From NCBI GenBank assembly GCA_963765785.1, contig CAVXXW010000019.1, forward strand, positions 248,001 through 312,000: DNA of 64,000 nucleotides, written 5' to 3'. Of the stretch, positions 48,356-57,800 are shown in pieces. Position 1 is the first letter of the stretch; the number at the start of each line of letters is the position of its first letter. This DNA comes from AC-32 sp963765785. GTDB lineage: Bacteria; Actinomycetota; Thermoleophilia; Gaiellales; Gaiellaceae. Under the pieces are notes generated by a model, which did no database searches, had not been told where the DNA came from, and saw only the letters and a program-made list of their open reading frames with translations. The position numbers and the translations under genes are program-made.

Positions 48356-49593
48356 GCAGCCGGTCGCGGCGTCAGCCGCGCGGCCTCGGGAACGTGGCGT
48401 TCCAGCGCCAAGGCGGAAAAGGCGGCTCCGAGCGCGACCGTCGCGCTCACGAGCATCGTCGCCGGGGGCGAGACGCTCAGCAGCTGCGTCCCGAGCGTCG
48501 GCGCCAGCGCGAGCCCGAGCCACCACGAGAGCCCCGTCGCCGCCATGTAGCGGCCGCGGACGGCCGGCGGCGCGAGGTCGACGACGAGCGGCATTAACGC
48601 CGTCGTGTGGAAGCACTCGCCCAAGCCGACGACGACCACCGCCGCGAGCAGCGCCGCCTCGGCGACACCGAGCTCGAGGAAGCCAGCGGCGAGGACGAGC
48701 AGGCACGCGGGCACGAACGCAAGCGATCCGATCGCCATGATCGACGCGCGTCGTCTGCCCTCCGCGAGCCGCGCGACTGGAATCTGCGCCAGCACGACCG
48801 TGAGCGCGTTCGCGAGGAGGAGCAGCCCGATCAGCTCGGAGCCGACGCCCACCTCAGCGCTCGCGTACGGCGGCACGATCCAGGTGAAGACGCCCCAGCC
48901 GACGGCGATCACGGCGACGTTCGTCAGGGCGAGGCGTACGAACGCGCGGTCTCGCAGGAGAAGCCGGTAGCCGCCGGGCAGCTGGTCCGGGCGGGCGTCC
49001 TCGCGGACGGCGAGCACGAGGATCGCGACGTACAGCAGGTAGCTGACCGCGTTCGCGAGGAAGAGCGCCACGAAGCCGTTCAGGCCGCGCGCGGCGACGA
49101 GCCCGCCGAGCGCCGCGCCGAGCCCGACGCCCAGGTTGGCCGCGACGCGCGAGACCGCTGTCGAGCGGTGCCGGATCTCCTGGCGCGAAAGCGAGGCGAG
49201 CAGCGCCGACTGGCTTGGCTGCAACGCGCCGTTGCCGATCCCGGCCACCGCGGCCGCGGCGAACGCCTGGGTGTGCGTATGGACTAAGGCGAGCCCCGCG
49301 TAGCCGGTCGCGAGGGCCACTCCGGCCGCGGCCGCGGTCGTGCGCGCACCGATCCGGTCGATCACCGGACCGACGAACGGAGCCGTAGCCACCGCGACGA
49401 GCGTGACGACGCCGACGACTAGGCCGGAGACGCCGAGGCCGAACCCGCGCCCCTCGTGGAGGTAGATCACCTCGAACGGAAGCACGGCGCCCCAGCCCAG
49501 GTAGTTGAGGAAGATCCCGGCCTCGACGACCCACAGCTCGCGCGGCAGCCCGTAGCCGACCCGCGAAGTTATGTTACAGTACAAAGATGACAT
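48343..49593 (-). CDS. Major facilitator superfamily transporter
   Basis: A 416-residue, 12-helix transporter of the drug:proton antiporter type. The loop 2-3 signature is GPVIDRIGARTTAAAAG (GxxxDRxGRR-like), and loop 8-9 has RLAEGRRRASIMA. LSWWLGLALAPTLGTQLL matches the motif C-like region of helix 11. The start is uncertain. ATG 49593 would overlap the divergent regulator by 7 bases; the transporter proper begins near GLPRELWVVEAGIFL. It is divergent from, and probably controlled by, the MocR-type regulator. Confidence 0.85.
   Translation of the reverse strand: MSSLYCNITSRVGYGLPRELWVVEAGIFLNYLGWGAVLPFEVIYLHEGRGFGLGVSGLVVGVVTLVAVATAPFVGPVIDRIGARTTAAAAGVALATGYAGLALVHTHTQAFAAAAVAGIGNGALQPSQSALLASLSRQEIRHRSTAVSRVAANLGVGLGAALGGLVAARGLNGFVALFLANAVSYLLYVAILVLAVREDARPDQLPGGYRLLLRDRAFVRLALTNVAVIAVGWGVFTWIVPPYASAEVGVGSELIGLLLLANALTVVLAQIPVARLAEGRRRASIMAIGSLAFVPACLLVLAAGFLELGVAEAALLAAVVVVGLGECFHTTALMPLVVDLAPPAVRGRYMAATGLSWWLGLALAPTLGTQLLSVSPPATMLVSATVALGAAFSALALERHVPEAARLTPRPAAQSS
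49575..49580 (+). promoter_or_regulatory. -10 element TACAGT for the MocR-type gene
   Basis: TACAGT, then 6 nt, then ATG 49587. TACAAAG occurs at 49580-49586 and again at 49603-49609, a 23-bp-spaced direct repeat that may be the regulator's own site. Confidence 0.45.
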
Positions 49594-50900
49594 CTGACTT
49601 ACTACAAAGTATCGGGACCGGAGCGGGCTCGGCGACCATCGCCCGGCACGTCGAGGCGGAGATCGCGGGCGGCGCGTTCGAGCGGGGAGCCAAGCTCCCG
49701 CCTGTCCGCGAGCTGGCGGCGACGCTCGAGGTGAGCCCGGCCACCGTCGCCGCCGCCTACCGCACGCTGCGGCAGCGAGGACTCGTCACCGCCCAGGGTC
49801 GGCGGGGCACGGTCGTCGCCGGCGCGCCGCCCTTGCGGCTTCGCGGCGCGCGGGCGCTGCCGTCGCACGCGCGCGACCTCGCGAGCGGCAACCCCGACCC
49901 GGCGCTCCTGCCTCCGCTCGTGCCGTTCGAGCCTTCACACAAGCTGTACGGCGGCCCTGCGAAGCTCGACAAGTTGGTCGAGCTGGCGGAGGCGGACTTT
50001 GCGGCCGACGAGATCCGCGGCGACCTCGCGGTCGTCGGCGGCGCGCTGGACGGCATCGAGCGCGTCTTGCAGGCGGAGCTCCGGCCGGGCGACCGTGTCG
50101 TGCTGGAGGACCCGACCTGGCCGCGGATCGCCGACCTGGTCCGCGCGCTCGGCCTGCAGGCGGAGCCGGCGCGCGTCGACGAGCGCGGACTCGTCCCCGG
50201 CGAGCTCGAGCGGGCACTCGCGCGCGGTGCACGGGTGGCGATCGTCACGCCGCGCGGCCAGAACCCGACCGGAGCCGCGGTAGACGAGGAGCGCGCGCAA
50301 GAGCTGAGGAACGTGCTCGCTCACCACCCGGAGGCGCTCGTGGTCGAGGACGACTACGTCGCCGCCGTGGCAGGCGCACCGTACGTCTCGCTGCACGACG
50401 CGAGCCCGCGCTGGGCCGTGATCCGCTCGCTCTCGAAGGTGCTCGGGCCCGACCTGCGAATCGCCCTCGTAGCCGGGGACGAGCGGACGATCGGCCGGGT
50501 CGAAGGCCGCCAGCTGCTCGGGCCGGGCTGGATCAGCCACCTGCTCCAGCAGGCCGCGGCCGAGCTCTGGTCGGCGGCGTCGACGAAGAAGCTGCTCGTG
50601 CGGGCGACGCGCCTCTACGGCGAACGGCGGCGGGCGCTCGTCGACGCGCTGGCCGAGCGCGGGATCGAGGCGCACGGCCAAAGCGGCCTCGGCGTCTGGC
50701 TCCCGGTCGACGAGGAGGCCGCGACGGTGCAGCAGCTGCTCGACCGCGGCTGGGCGGTCAGCCCCGGCGAGCGCTTCCGCTTCCGCACACCGCCGGGCAT
50801 TCGCGTCACGACTGCCGCGCTCGAGCCGGCCGAAGCGCGCGAGCTCGCAGCCGCGATCGACGAGGTCGTGAACGGCGCGACCGCGACCTACGCCGGCTGA
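49587..50900 (+). CDS. MocR-type regulator (GntR winged helix fused to aminotransferase-like domain)
   Basis: A 437-residue PLP-dependent regulator. The GntR winged helix occupies residues 15-80 (GGAFERGAKLPPVRELAATL, then SPATVAAAYRTLRQRGLV). The fold-type I aminotransferase domain follows, with NPTGAAVDEE, EDDYVAAVAGAP and the PLP lysine in IRSLSKVLGPDLRIALVAG. This is the PtsJ/PdxR-like arrangement. Such proteins sense PLP or an amino compound and regulate adjacent genes, here most likely the MFS transporter 18 bases or less away. Its 3' end overlaps the convergent cyclase gene by 13 bases. Confidence 0.9.
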   Translation: MTSDLLQSIGTGAGSATIARHVEAEIAGGAFERGAKLPPVRELAATLEVSPATVAAAYRTLRQRGLVTAQGRRGTVVAGAPPLRLRGARALPSHARDLASGNPDPALLPPLVPFEPSHKLYGGPAKLDKLVELAEADFAADEIRGDLAVVGGALDGIERVLQAELRPGDRVVLEDPTWPRIADLVRALGLQAEPARVDERGLVPGELERALARGARVAIVTPRGQNPTGAAVDEERAQELRNVLAHHPEALVVEDDYVAAVAGAPYVSLHDASPRWAVIRSLSKVLGPDLRIALVAGDERTIGRVEGRQLLGPGWISHLLQQAAAELWSAASTKKLLVRATRLYGERRRALVDALAERGIEAHGQSGLGVWLPVDEEAATVQQLLDRGWAVSPGERFRFRTPPGIRVTTAALEPAEARELAAAIDEVVNGATATYAG

Positions 50901-53900
50901 AGCGGCACGTCGGGCGTCGAGACGACGCCGAGCCGGGCGAGCAGGGCTCGCGACTCCGCAGCCTCGTCGGATCCGTCTTCGCCGCGCAGTTCCCTGAGGC
51001 GCGCGATCGCCTCGAGCGTCAGGGCGGTCTCGTACGTCTCGTCCTCCGCACGCGCGACGTCGAGGCTCCGGGCGAACGCCTCGTCGGCCTCGTCGAGCGC
51101 GCCGCGCTGCGCGAGCGCGTAGCCGCGAATGCGGTGCACGAGCGCGTGCTGTACCGACCCGCCACCCGAGCTCTCGATCGCCGTCAGCGTCTCGTCCGCC
51201 TCACGCAGCCCGAGCTCTGGGTCGCCGGCGAGCACGGCGCGCTCGGCGACGCGTGTCCGCACCTCGATGATCAGGCTGCCGGCGCGCATCTCCTCGAACG
51301 TCTCGAGCGCGCGCCCAAGCATCGACTCGGCATCGTCGAGCCGGCCCTCGCGGGCCGCGTTGCGCCCGAGGTTCGAGACGGTCACCGTGGCAAGCAGCCG
51401 GTGACCCGCGGTCTCGAACACGTCGCGAGCCTCCTCGAACAGCTCGGCCGCCGTCGTGAGATAGCCCTGGTCGGACTTGATCTCGCCGATGTTGCTCGTG
51501 ATCGTCGCCGCGCCGACCACGTCGCCGATGCGGTCGCGCAGGGCCTTGCTCCGGTCGTACGCGTCGAGCGCCTCCTGCCAGCGGCCCTCGTAGTAGGCGT
51601 CCACGCCGAGGTTGTTCAGCGCGTTCGCCTGGCCGAGCAGGTCACCGAGCTCCTCGTAGATCGGCAACGCGAGCCCGCGGAAGAACACGCGGTCTGGGCT
51701 TCTGTTCGAGATGTACGCGTAGTGGATCAGGTAGTAGGCGTGCGCGAGTGCCTGTAGGTCGCCCGCGTCGTTCGCCTCGTCGACGACGCGCTTGCACCAC
51801 TTGACGCAGTCGGCGAACTCGCCCTGGCGCACCCGCACGCCGGCGTAGGCCAGCGACAGCTCGAGCCGCATCGAGCGCTGCTCGTCGGGCGGTAGCTCGT
51901 CGAGCGCGCCGAGGCCGCGGTTGTACCAGCGCAGCGCTTCCGGGTAGCGGCCGAAGCGCTCGCGGATGATCCCCTCCTTCAGCAGGAGCCGCGGGTGGGC
52001 GGCGAGCTTGCGCGCCTTCGAGTACGCCTCTCCGGCGTCGGAGTAGAGGCCGGCCAGCTCGCCGACGTCGCCGAGCGATTCCCAGACCCGCCCGACCTCG
52101 TCGTCCGGGAGGTCGAGCTTCGGCGCCACCTCGAGCGCGCGGCGGTAGAAGGCCGCGGCCTCGACGTTCGCGAACTTCTCGTGCGCGCGCTCGCCCGCGA
52201 CGAGCGAGTAGCCGTACGCCTTCTGGGCGTCGCCTGCGTTGAAGAAGTGCAGCGAGAGGAGCTCGGCGAACTCGCCGCGCCCCTCGGCCTCGAGCCGCTC
52301 GTAGGCCTCGCCGACCTTCGCGTGCAGCTCGCCACGGCGCCGGTACGAAAGCCCTTCGTAGGCGGCGTCGCGGAAGAGCGCGTGGCGGAAGCGGAACGCG
52401 CCGGCCGTGTACGGGTCCCGCTCGACGAACTCCGCGAGCCGGTCCCAGGCCTCGGAGTCGGCGGAGGCCGCCGGGTCGTCGGCGAGCACGTCGCCGACAA
52501 GCTCGCCGCTGAAGGTCGCGCCGAGGACGGCCGCGTAGCGCAGCAGGGCGCGGTCGCCCGGCCGCAGCATGTCGATGCGCGTCGCGACGACGGCCTCGAC
52601 GCTTTCCGGCAGCGCCTCGTCCTCGGGCGCGCGCTGCGACGCGACCAGCTCTTGCAAGAAGAGCGGGTTGCCGCCGGCCCGCTCGGTGATCGCGCTCACC
52701 TCGTGCTGCAGCAGGCCCTCCACAGCGGCCGCTCCGATCAGCTGCTGCGCCGCGTCGCCGTCGAGCGGCTGCAGCTGGATCGTCATCGCCGGGATCGGCG
52801 GCACGCCCTCGGCGGCGGAGAACCCGCCCGACCCGGGGCGGCGCGTGGCGCACACGAGCCACGGCTTGCCCGAGACCTGGGCGGCGAGGTGGCGAAGCAG
52901 TTCTGCCGACGCCTCGTCCATCCAGTGCACGTCCTCGATCACGAGCAGCGTCGGACCGGCCAGCAGCTTCGCGAGCACCTGCTCGATCACGCCGTGCAGC
53001 CGCGCGCGCCGAAACGCGGGCTGCAGGTCCTCGACCTCCAGCGTCGGCTCGACCTGCACGTCGAGCGGCAGCGCGACCAGCGGCAGCCAGGGCAGGAGGT
53101 CGGGGTCGAGCTCCTCGACGCGCTCGTGAAGCACCGCGGGCGCGGCGCCGTTCTGCGGCAGCTCGAGCAGCGAGCGGAGCATCCCGCGGAACGCGAAGTA
53201 CGCGGTCGACGCCTCGTACTGGAGGCACGTCGCCGTGACCGGCAGCAGGTCCGGCGCCTGCGCCTGGAGCTCCTCGACGAGCCGCGACTTGCCCATGCCG
53301 GGCTCCCCGATCAGCTCGACGATGTTGCCGAAGCCCATGCGCACCGGGCCGAGCGCCGCGGACAGGATCGCCAGCTCGCGCTCGCGGCCGACGAACGGGA
53401 CCTTCTGCTCTGACGCCGCCGCCTCGCTGACGACGCCGACCACGTCGAAGGCGACGACCGGCTCGGCGATCCCCTTCAGCATCAGCGGCTCGAGCTCAAC
53501 GGTCTCGAACGCGCTCTGGGTGCGGTCGAGCAGGTCGGTGGTCGTCAGCACCTGGCCCGGCGCCGCCTTGCCCATCAGCCGCGCGGCCAGGGCTGCGGTC
53601 TTGCCGAGGATCGTGTACGTGCGACGGAAGCGCGCACCGACCTCGCCCGCGAAGACGCGGCCGCGGCTGGTGCCGATCCGCAGCGGCAGCGGCGTCTGCA
53701 GGTCGGCGATTCCCCGCGCGGTGCGCAGGATGCGCTCCTCGTCTTCGCCGGCCGTCGAAGGAGCGCCCGCGACGAGGATCATCTTGCCGCCGTCGGTGTC
53801 GATGTCGGTCTCGAGGAACGTGACGCCGTGCTCGTCGGCGACGCGCTGCGCCGCGGTGACGAGCTCGTCGAGCGCCTCGGCCACGCGCTCCGCGCCTTCG

Positions 53901-54700
53901 GTGGCCAGGAGGTCGTCGACGCCGCCGAAGTGGACGAACGCGACCGACGCCTGGCGGTGCTCCGACTCGGCCTTGCCGTCCTCGACGACTCGGCGCACCT
54001 GGGCCGGAACGCAGTGCGCGAGGTCGAGCCCTTCGAGCGGCGGGAGGGGCTCGAGGCCGCCTTCGACGCCCGGCGGCGCCTTCAGCAGCCGGCCGCCCTC
54101 CTTGCCCTCGCCGAGCACGCGCTCGGGAAGGAGCGCCGCGGTCTCGTCGCTGACGAGGATCTCGCCGGCCTCTGCGCCGGATTCCATCTCGACCGTGCGG
54201 GTGACGCCGGGCCCGGTCAGCAGCAGCTCGCGGTGCGACTCGCCGACCAGGAAGAACTCGAACGTGTCGGCGTGGATGCCGACGTGCATCTTCAGAGTCA
54301 CCGGCCCGACCGACGTCTGCGGCCGGCCGAGCTCGCGCAGGGCCTTGCGCATTCCGTAGGCGGTGTCGCAGGCGCGGGCGGCGTGCTCGGGGCCGGTGAA
54401 GAAGAGGAGCAGCGCGTCGCCCCCGAACTTGAGCAGCCCGCCGCCGGCCGCGTACGCAACGTCGAGGAGTCGCTCGAAGGTGCGGTTCATCACCTCCGTC
54501 ACCTCCTCGGCGCCGAGCTTCCCTTTCTGCGCGAGCCGCTCGTTCATGGCGGTGAAGCCGGAGATGTCGACGAACGCGAGCGTTCCCTCGAGCTCGCGCC
54601 GCCGCGCCTCAGGGTCCGCGCGCAGCCAGTCGACGACGACGCGCGGGACGTACGGCGTCAGGTCGACGGACGATGAGCTGGTCTCGGGAACCGCGGTCAC
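50888..54700 (-). CDS. Class III cyclase-AAA ATPase-TPR signalling protein
   Basis: A 1270-residue cytoplasmic protein. The first cyclase domain (about 40-190) has TLAFVDISGFTAMNE (metal Asp) and LLKFGGDALLLFF (Lys and second Asp). A second, degenerate cyclase domain (about 250-400) begins SVAFVHFGGVDDLLATEG and lacks the metal Asp. An STAND-like ATPase (about 425-700) has Walker A GEPGMGKSRLVE and Walker B LLVIEDVHWMDEAS. The C-terminal half is TPR repeats (for example YPEALRWYNRGLGALDELPP). Known relatives act as large regulators; ligand binding at the TPRs likely gates the ATPase. It diverges from the giant secreted gene across a perfect inverted repeat. Confidence 0.88.
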   Translation of the reverse strand: MTAVPETSSSSVDLTPYVPRVVVDWLRADPEARRRELEGTLAFVDISGFTAMNERLAQKGKLGAEEVTEVMNRTFERLLDVAYAAGGGLLKFGGDALLLFFTGPEHAARACDTAYGMRKALRELGRPQTSVGPVTLKMHVGIHADTFEFFLVGESHRELLLTGPGVTRTVEMESGAEAGEILVSDETAALLPERVLGEGKEGGRLLKAPPGVEGGLEPLPPLEGLDLAHCVPAQVRRVVEDGKAESEHRQASVAFVHFGGVDDLLATEGAERVAEALDELVTAAQRVADEHGVTFLETDIDTDGGKMILVAGAPSTAGEDEERILRTARGIADLQTPLPLRIGTSRGRVFAGEVGARFRRTYTILGKTAALAARLMGKAAPGQVLTTTDLLDRTQSAFETVELEPLMLKGIAEPVVAFDVVGVVSEAAASEQKVPFVGRERELAILSAALGPVRMGFGNIVELIGEPGMGKSRLVEELQAQAPDLLPVTATCLQYEASTAYFAFRGMLRSLLELPQNGAAPAVLHERVEELDPDLLPWLPLVALPLDVQVEPTLEVEDLQPAFRRARLHGVIEQVLAKLLAGPTLLVIEDVHWMDEASAELLRHLAAQVSGKPWLVCATRRPGSGGFSAAEGVPPIPAMTIQLQPLDGDAAQQLIGAAAVEGLLQHEVSAITERAGGNPLFLQELVASQRAPEDEALPESVEAVVATRIDMLRPGDRALLRYAAVLGATFSGELVGDVLADDPAASADSEAWDRLAEFVERDPYTAGAFRFRHALFRDAAYEGLSYRRRGELHAKVGEAYERLEAEGRGEFAELLSLHFFNAGDAQKAYGYSLVAGERAHEKFANVEAAAFYRRALEVAPKLDLPDDEVGRVWESLGDVGELAGLYSDAGEAYSKARKLAAHPRLLLKEGIIRERFGRYPEALRWYNRGLGALDELPPDEQRSMRLELSLAYAGVRVRQGEFADCVKWCKRVVDEANDAGDLQALAHAYYLIHYAYISNRSPDRVFFRGLALPIYEELGDLLGQANALNNLGVDAYYEGRWQEALDAYDRSKALRDRIGDVVGAATITSNIGEIKSDQGYLTTAAELFEEARDVFETAGHRLLATVTVSNLGRNAAREGRLDDAESMLGRALETFEEMRAGSLIIEVRTRVAERAVLAGDPELGLREADETLTAIESSGGGSVQHALVHRIRGYALAQRGALDEADEAFARSLDVARAEDETYETALTLEAIARLRELRGEDGSDEAAESRALLARLGVVSTPDVPLQPA

Positions 54701-54749
54701 GTGCCCTCTGGCGCCTTCCGCTCTGCCAACCCCTCCAGCGCCCTGTTGA

Positions 54750-54773
54750 AGATTGTCGCACGGTTGACAATCT
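54750..54773. promoter_or_regulatory. Perfect 8-bp inverted repeat between the cyclase and giant-protein genes
   Basis: AGATTGTC (54750-54757) and GACAATCT (54766-54773) with an 8-base spacer form a symmetric operator-like site. It overlaps the -35 TTGACA (54764-54769) of the plus-strand promoter and is the only such site in the 125-base divergent region. Confidence 0.65.
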
Positions 54774-54791
54774 CAGCGAACGACGTAGATT
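54764..54791 (+). promoter_or_regulatory. Sigma-70 promoter of the giant secreted-protein gene
   Basis: TTGACA (54764-54769), 16-base spacer, TAGATT (54786-54791). The start ATG 54826 has a real Shine-Dalgarno (GGGGAGAAGG at about 54812-54821), so this gene is not leaderless. Confidence 0.65.
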
Positions 54792-54825
54792 TGAGCGGCT
54801 TACGACCTGGCGGGGAGAAGGCACG

Positions 54826-57800
54826 ATGGGGACTACTGCGGCAAAGCTGGTCAATACGACTCGGCGCCGGTACGGGCTGGCGCTGGTTCTTGGTGCGCTC
54901 GTGCTGCTGGTCGGCGGCACGCAACACGCCCACGCGCAGGGCGGCCCCTTCGTCAACGTGACGCAGCCGGCAGGCGGCTCGACCATCTCGGGCGTGATCT
55001 CGATCGCCGCGGACGCGTCGAGCGACGTCGGGATCGACCGGGTCGAGTTCCAGTACTTCGACGGTGCCACCGGCCGTTTCTATCCGTTGGGGACCGACAC
55101 GACGGCGCCGTACACGACGTGCTTCGACACGACGAAGGTGCCGAACACGAACGGGCTGAACGGCACCGTCTACGCGACGGCGTACGACACGACCGGCGCC
55201 TCGACCCGTGAGGGCAGCGGCGTCACCGTGTCGAACGGCGAGGCGAGCAATCCCGGCAACACGTCGGGCGACTCGCTCCAGCCGTGCAGCCTCTCGCTGC
55301 GCCTCGGCGTCGGGACGACGAAGAACGTCGACGCGACGCTCCACTTCGACAAGCTGCCGCCGAAGGCCGACGTCCTCCTCGCGCTCGACACGACAGGCAG
55401 CATGCAGTCGGCGATCAACGACGCGCGCGGCGACGCGGACTCGCTCGTCTCGACGCTGCAGAACGAGATTCCGAGCGCGAAGTTCGCGGTCGCGGACTTC
55501 AAGGACTACCCGGACGCCATCTTCAACAACCTCGGCGGTCCAGGCGACTACCCGTGGCGCGTCGACCAGGATTTCACGGCCAATGCTCCGGACTCGAGCT
55601 GCAGCGACGGCGAGCTCCACGTCACTGAGATCGCCTGCGCGCTGCAGGGGCTCCAGGCGAGCGGCGGCGACGACCTCCCGGAGGCGTACAACCGCGCCTT
55701 CTACGAGGCGTACAGCGATGCGGACCACCTGCACTGGGACCCGGGTGCGTCCCGGTTCATGATCGTCCTCGGCGATTCGCTGCCGCACGACGCCGGCCTC
55801 GCGACCTTCGACCCGGACTGCCCGAACACTCCGCCGACCGATCCGGGCTCGGCATTCACGGTCGGGAACGCGCAGTACGGCGCCGTTGGCCCGTTGCAGA
55901 CCCTGACGGTGCTCGACGGGCTGAAGGCGAACCACACGAACCTGTCGTTCGTCACCTACAACGCTGGCGCCGCGGGCACGCTCTCCGGCACGCCCGCTTG
56001 CCAGGCGGCGATCGCCAAGTACACGGGCGGGGCCGAGGTCGTCCACGGCCCCGACACCGCTGGGCTCGCAACGCAGATCGTTAACCTCGTCAACGCAGCA
56101 GCGTCGCGCATCGACCGGATCACGCAGACCGTCACGCAGACGGGCGGCCCGGCCGAGGTCGACGGCTCGTCGTGGATCGCCCTCAACGTCTGCTCGATCG
56201 AAGGGACGTGCTCGGCGGTGACCGGCCCGGCCACGGCGCCGACGGACATCGCGCTCCAGGAGAAGGTCTCGGTCCCGCAGGACGCGACGAAGGGCGACTA
56301 CCACTTCCGCGTCACCGTCAGCGGCGACGGCGTCCCGCGCGCGGTCCAGGAGGTGACGGTCACGGTCACGGACACGGGCGTCAGCGCGCTCACGATGACC
56401 TCCGACGACAACTCGATCCCGGCCGGGATCGCGTCGGTGCCGTTCGAGTCGCTGCCGAGCGATCGGCTCAACAACCTGACGGCCGACCCGAACGCGGCGC
56501 CCGCCGGCTCGACCGCGCAGGGCTCGATCGCGCAGGGCTCGATCGGCTCCGGCACCACCGCGCAGGGCTCGATCGCGCAGGGCTCGATTGCCCAGGGCTC
56601 GATCGCCATGGGCTCGATCGCACAGGGCTCGATCGCACAGGGCTCGATCGCCGTAGGCTCGATCGCGATGGGCTCGATCGGCCTAGGGACGACGGCGCAG
56701 GGCTCGATCGCGCAGGGGTCGATCCCGGGCGGCGCGACGATCCTGCGGAACGTCCTGCTCTCGCAGATCCCGCTGACCGGCGGCGCGAGCTGGGCGGACG
56801 TCCTGCGGAACACGCCCTTCGCCGTGCAGCCGCTGCAGGCGGTCACGCTCTACGACGTCGCGACCTACTCGGTGCGCGACCCGAGTGACAACAAGACGCC
56901 GTGGGAGCGGCTGAACGCGCTGACCCTCGCGCAGGCGCCGTTCTTCAGCAGCCTCTGGCGCAACGTGCCCCTGAGCGCCGTGCTGCTCGGGAACGCGCCC
57001 CTCGCCAGCGTGCCGATTCCGCTCGGCCCCGACGGTCACCCGTACGCGAGCTGGAGCGCCGCGCTGACCGGCAACGGCGGCAGCGCCTCCAACCTCGACG
57101 TCTCGCAGAACACGGCGTTCGGCGTCGCGATCGCCGGGCAGCTCGGCACGACAAACCTGGGCACGATCGCGATCGGCTCGATCGCGCAGGGCTCGATCGC
57201 GCAGGGCTCGATCCGCGCCGACCAGACCGCCGTCGGCTCGATCGCGATCGGCTCGATCGACCTGCGGCTGACGCACCTCGGCTCGATCCCGCTGACCGCG
57301 CTGCGCTCGCCCGCTGACATCGTCGCCTGCTCGACGAGCTTCGACTGCACCGGCAAGACGCTCGGGCAGGTCTCGGCGGCGAACGCCTTCAAGCCCGGCG
57401 TGACGCTCTTCGACGTGCTCAACCAGGTCGCGCCTCCGAACGGGACGCTGACGATCGACGAGCTCGCACGGGCGATGCTGGCGCTGGCGGACTTCCCGTG
57501 GGAGCTGGCAGACGTGCAGGGCCTGCAGGACGTCGCCGGCACCGGCCAGAACGTCCACTACCACGTCGACTTCGACCTCGTCTGCGCAGCGGCGACGAGT
57601 TTCAGCGTCCACGTGCATCTCCCCGACGGCTTCTTCCCCGTCAAGGGCTCCTCGACGGTCGCGTACGGCGCGGCCGCGGCGATCCCCGCTACCGACCCGA
57701 CCGGCCCGGCCGGCGACCCGGTGTGGACGGCGCCTGGCAGCCCGTGCGGCGCGAGCTCGGCCACGCAGCACGTGCGGCTCAACTTCCAGTCCTACGCCGG

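Noticed and set aside
56509..56733. CRISPR-like repeats
   Set aside because: The 15-bp units are contiguous, in frame and coding; no unique spacers.
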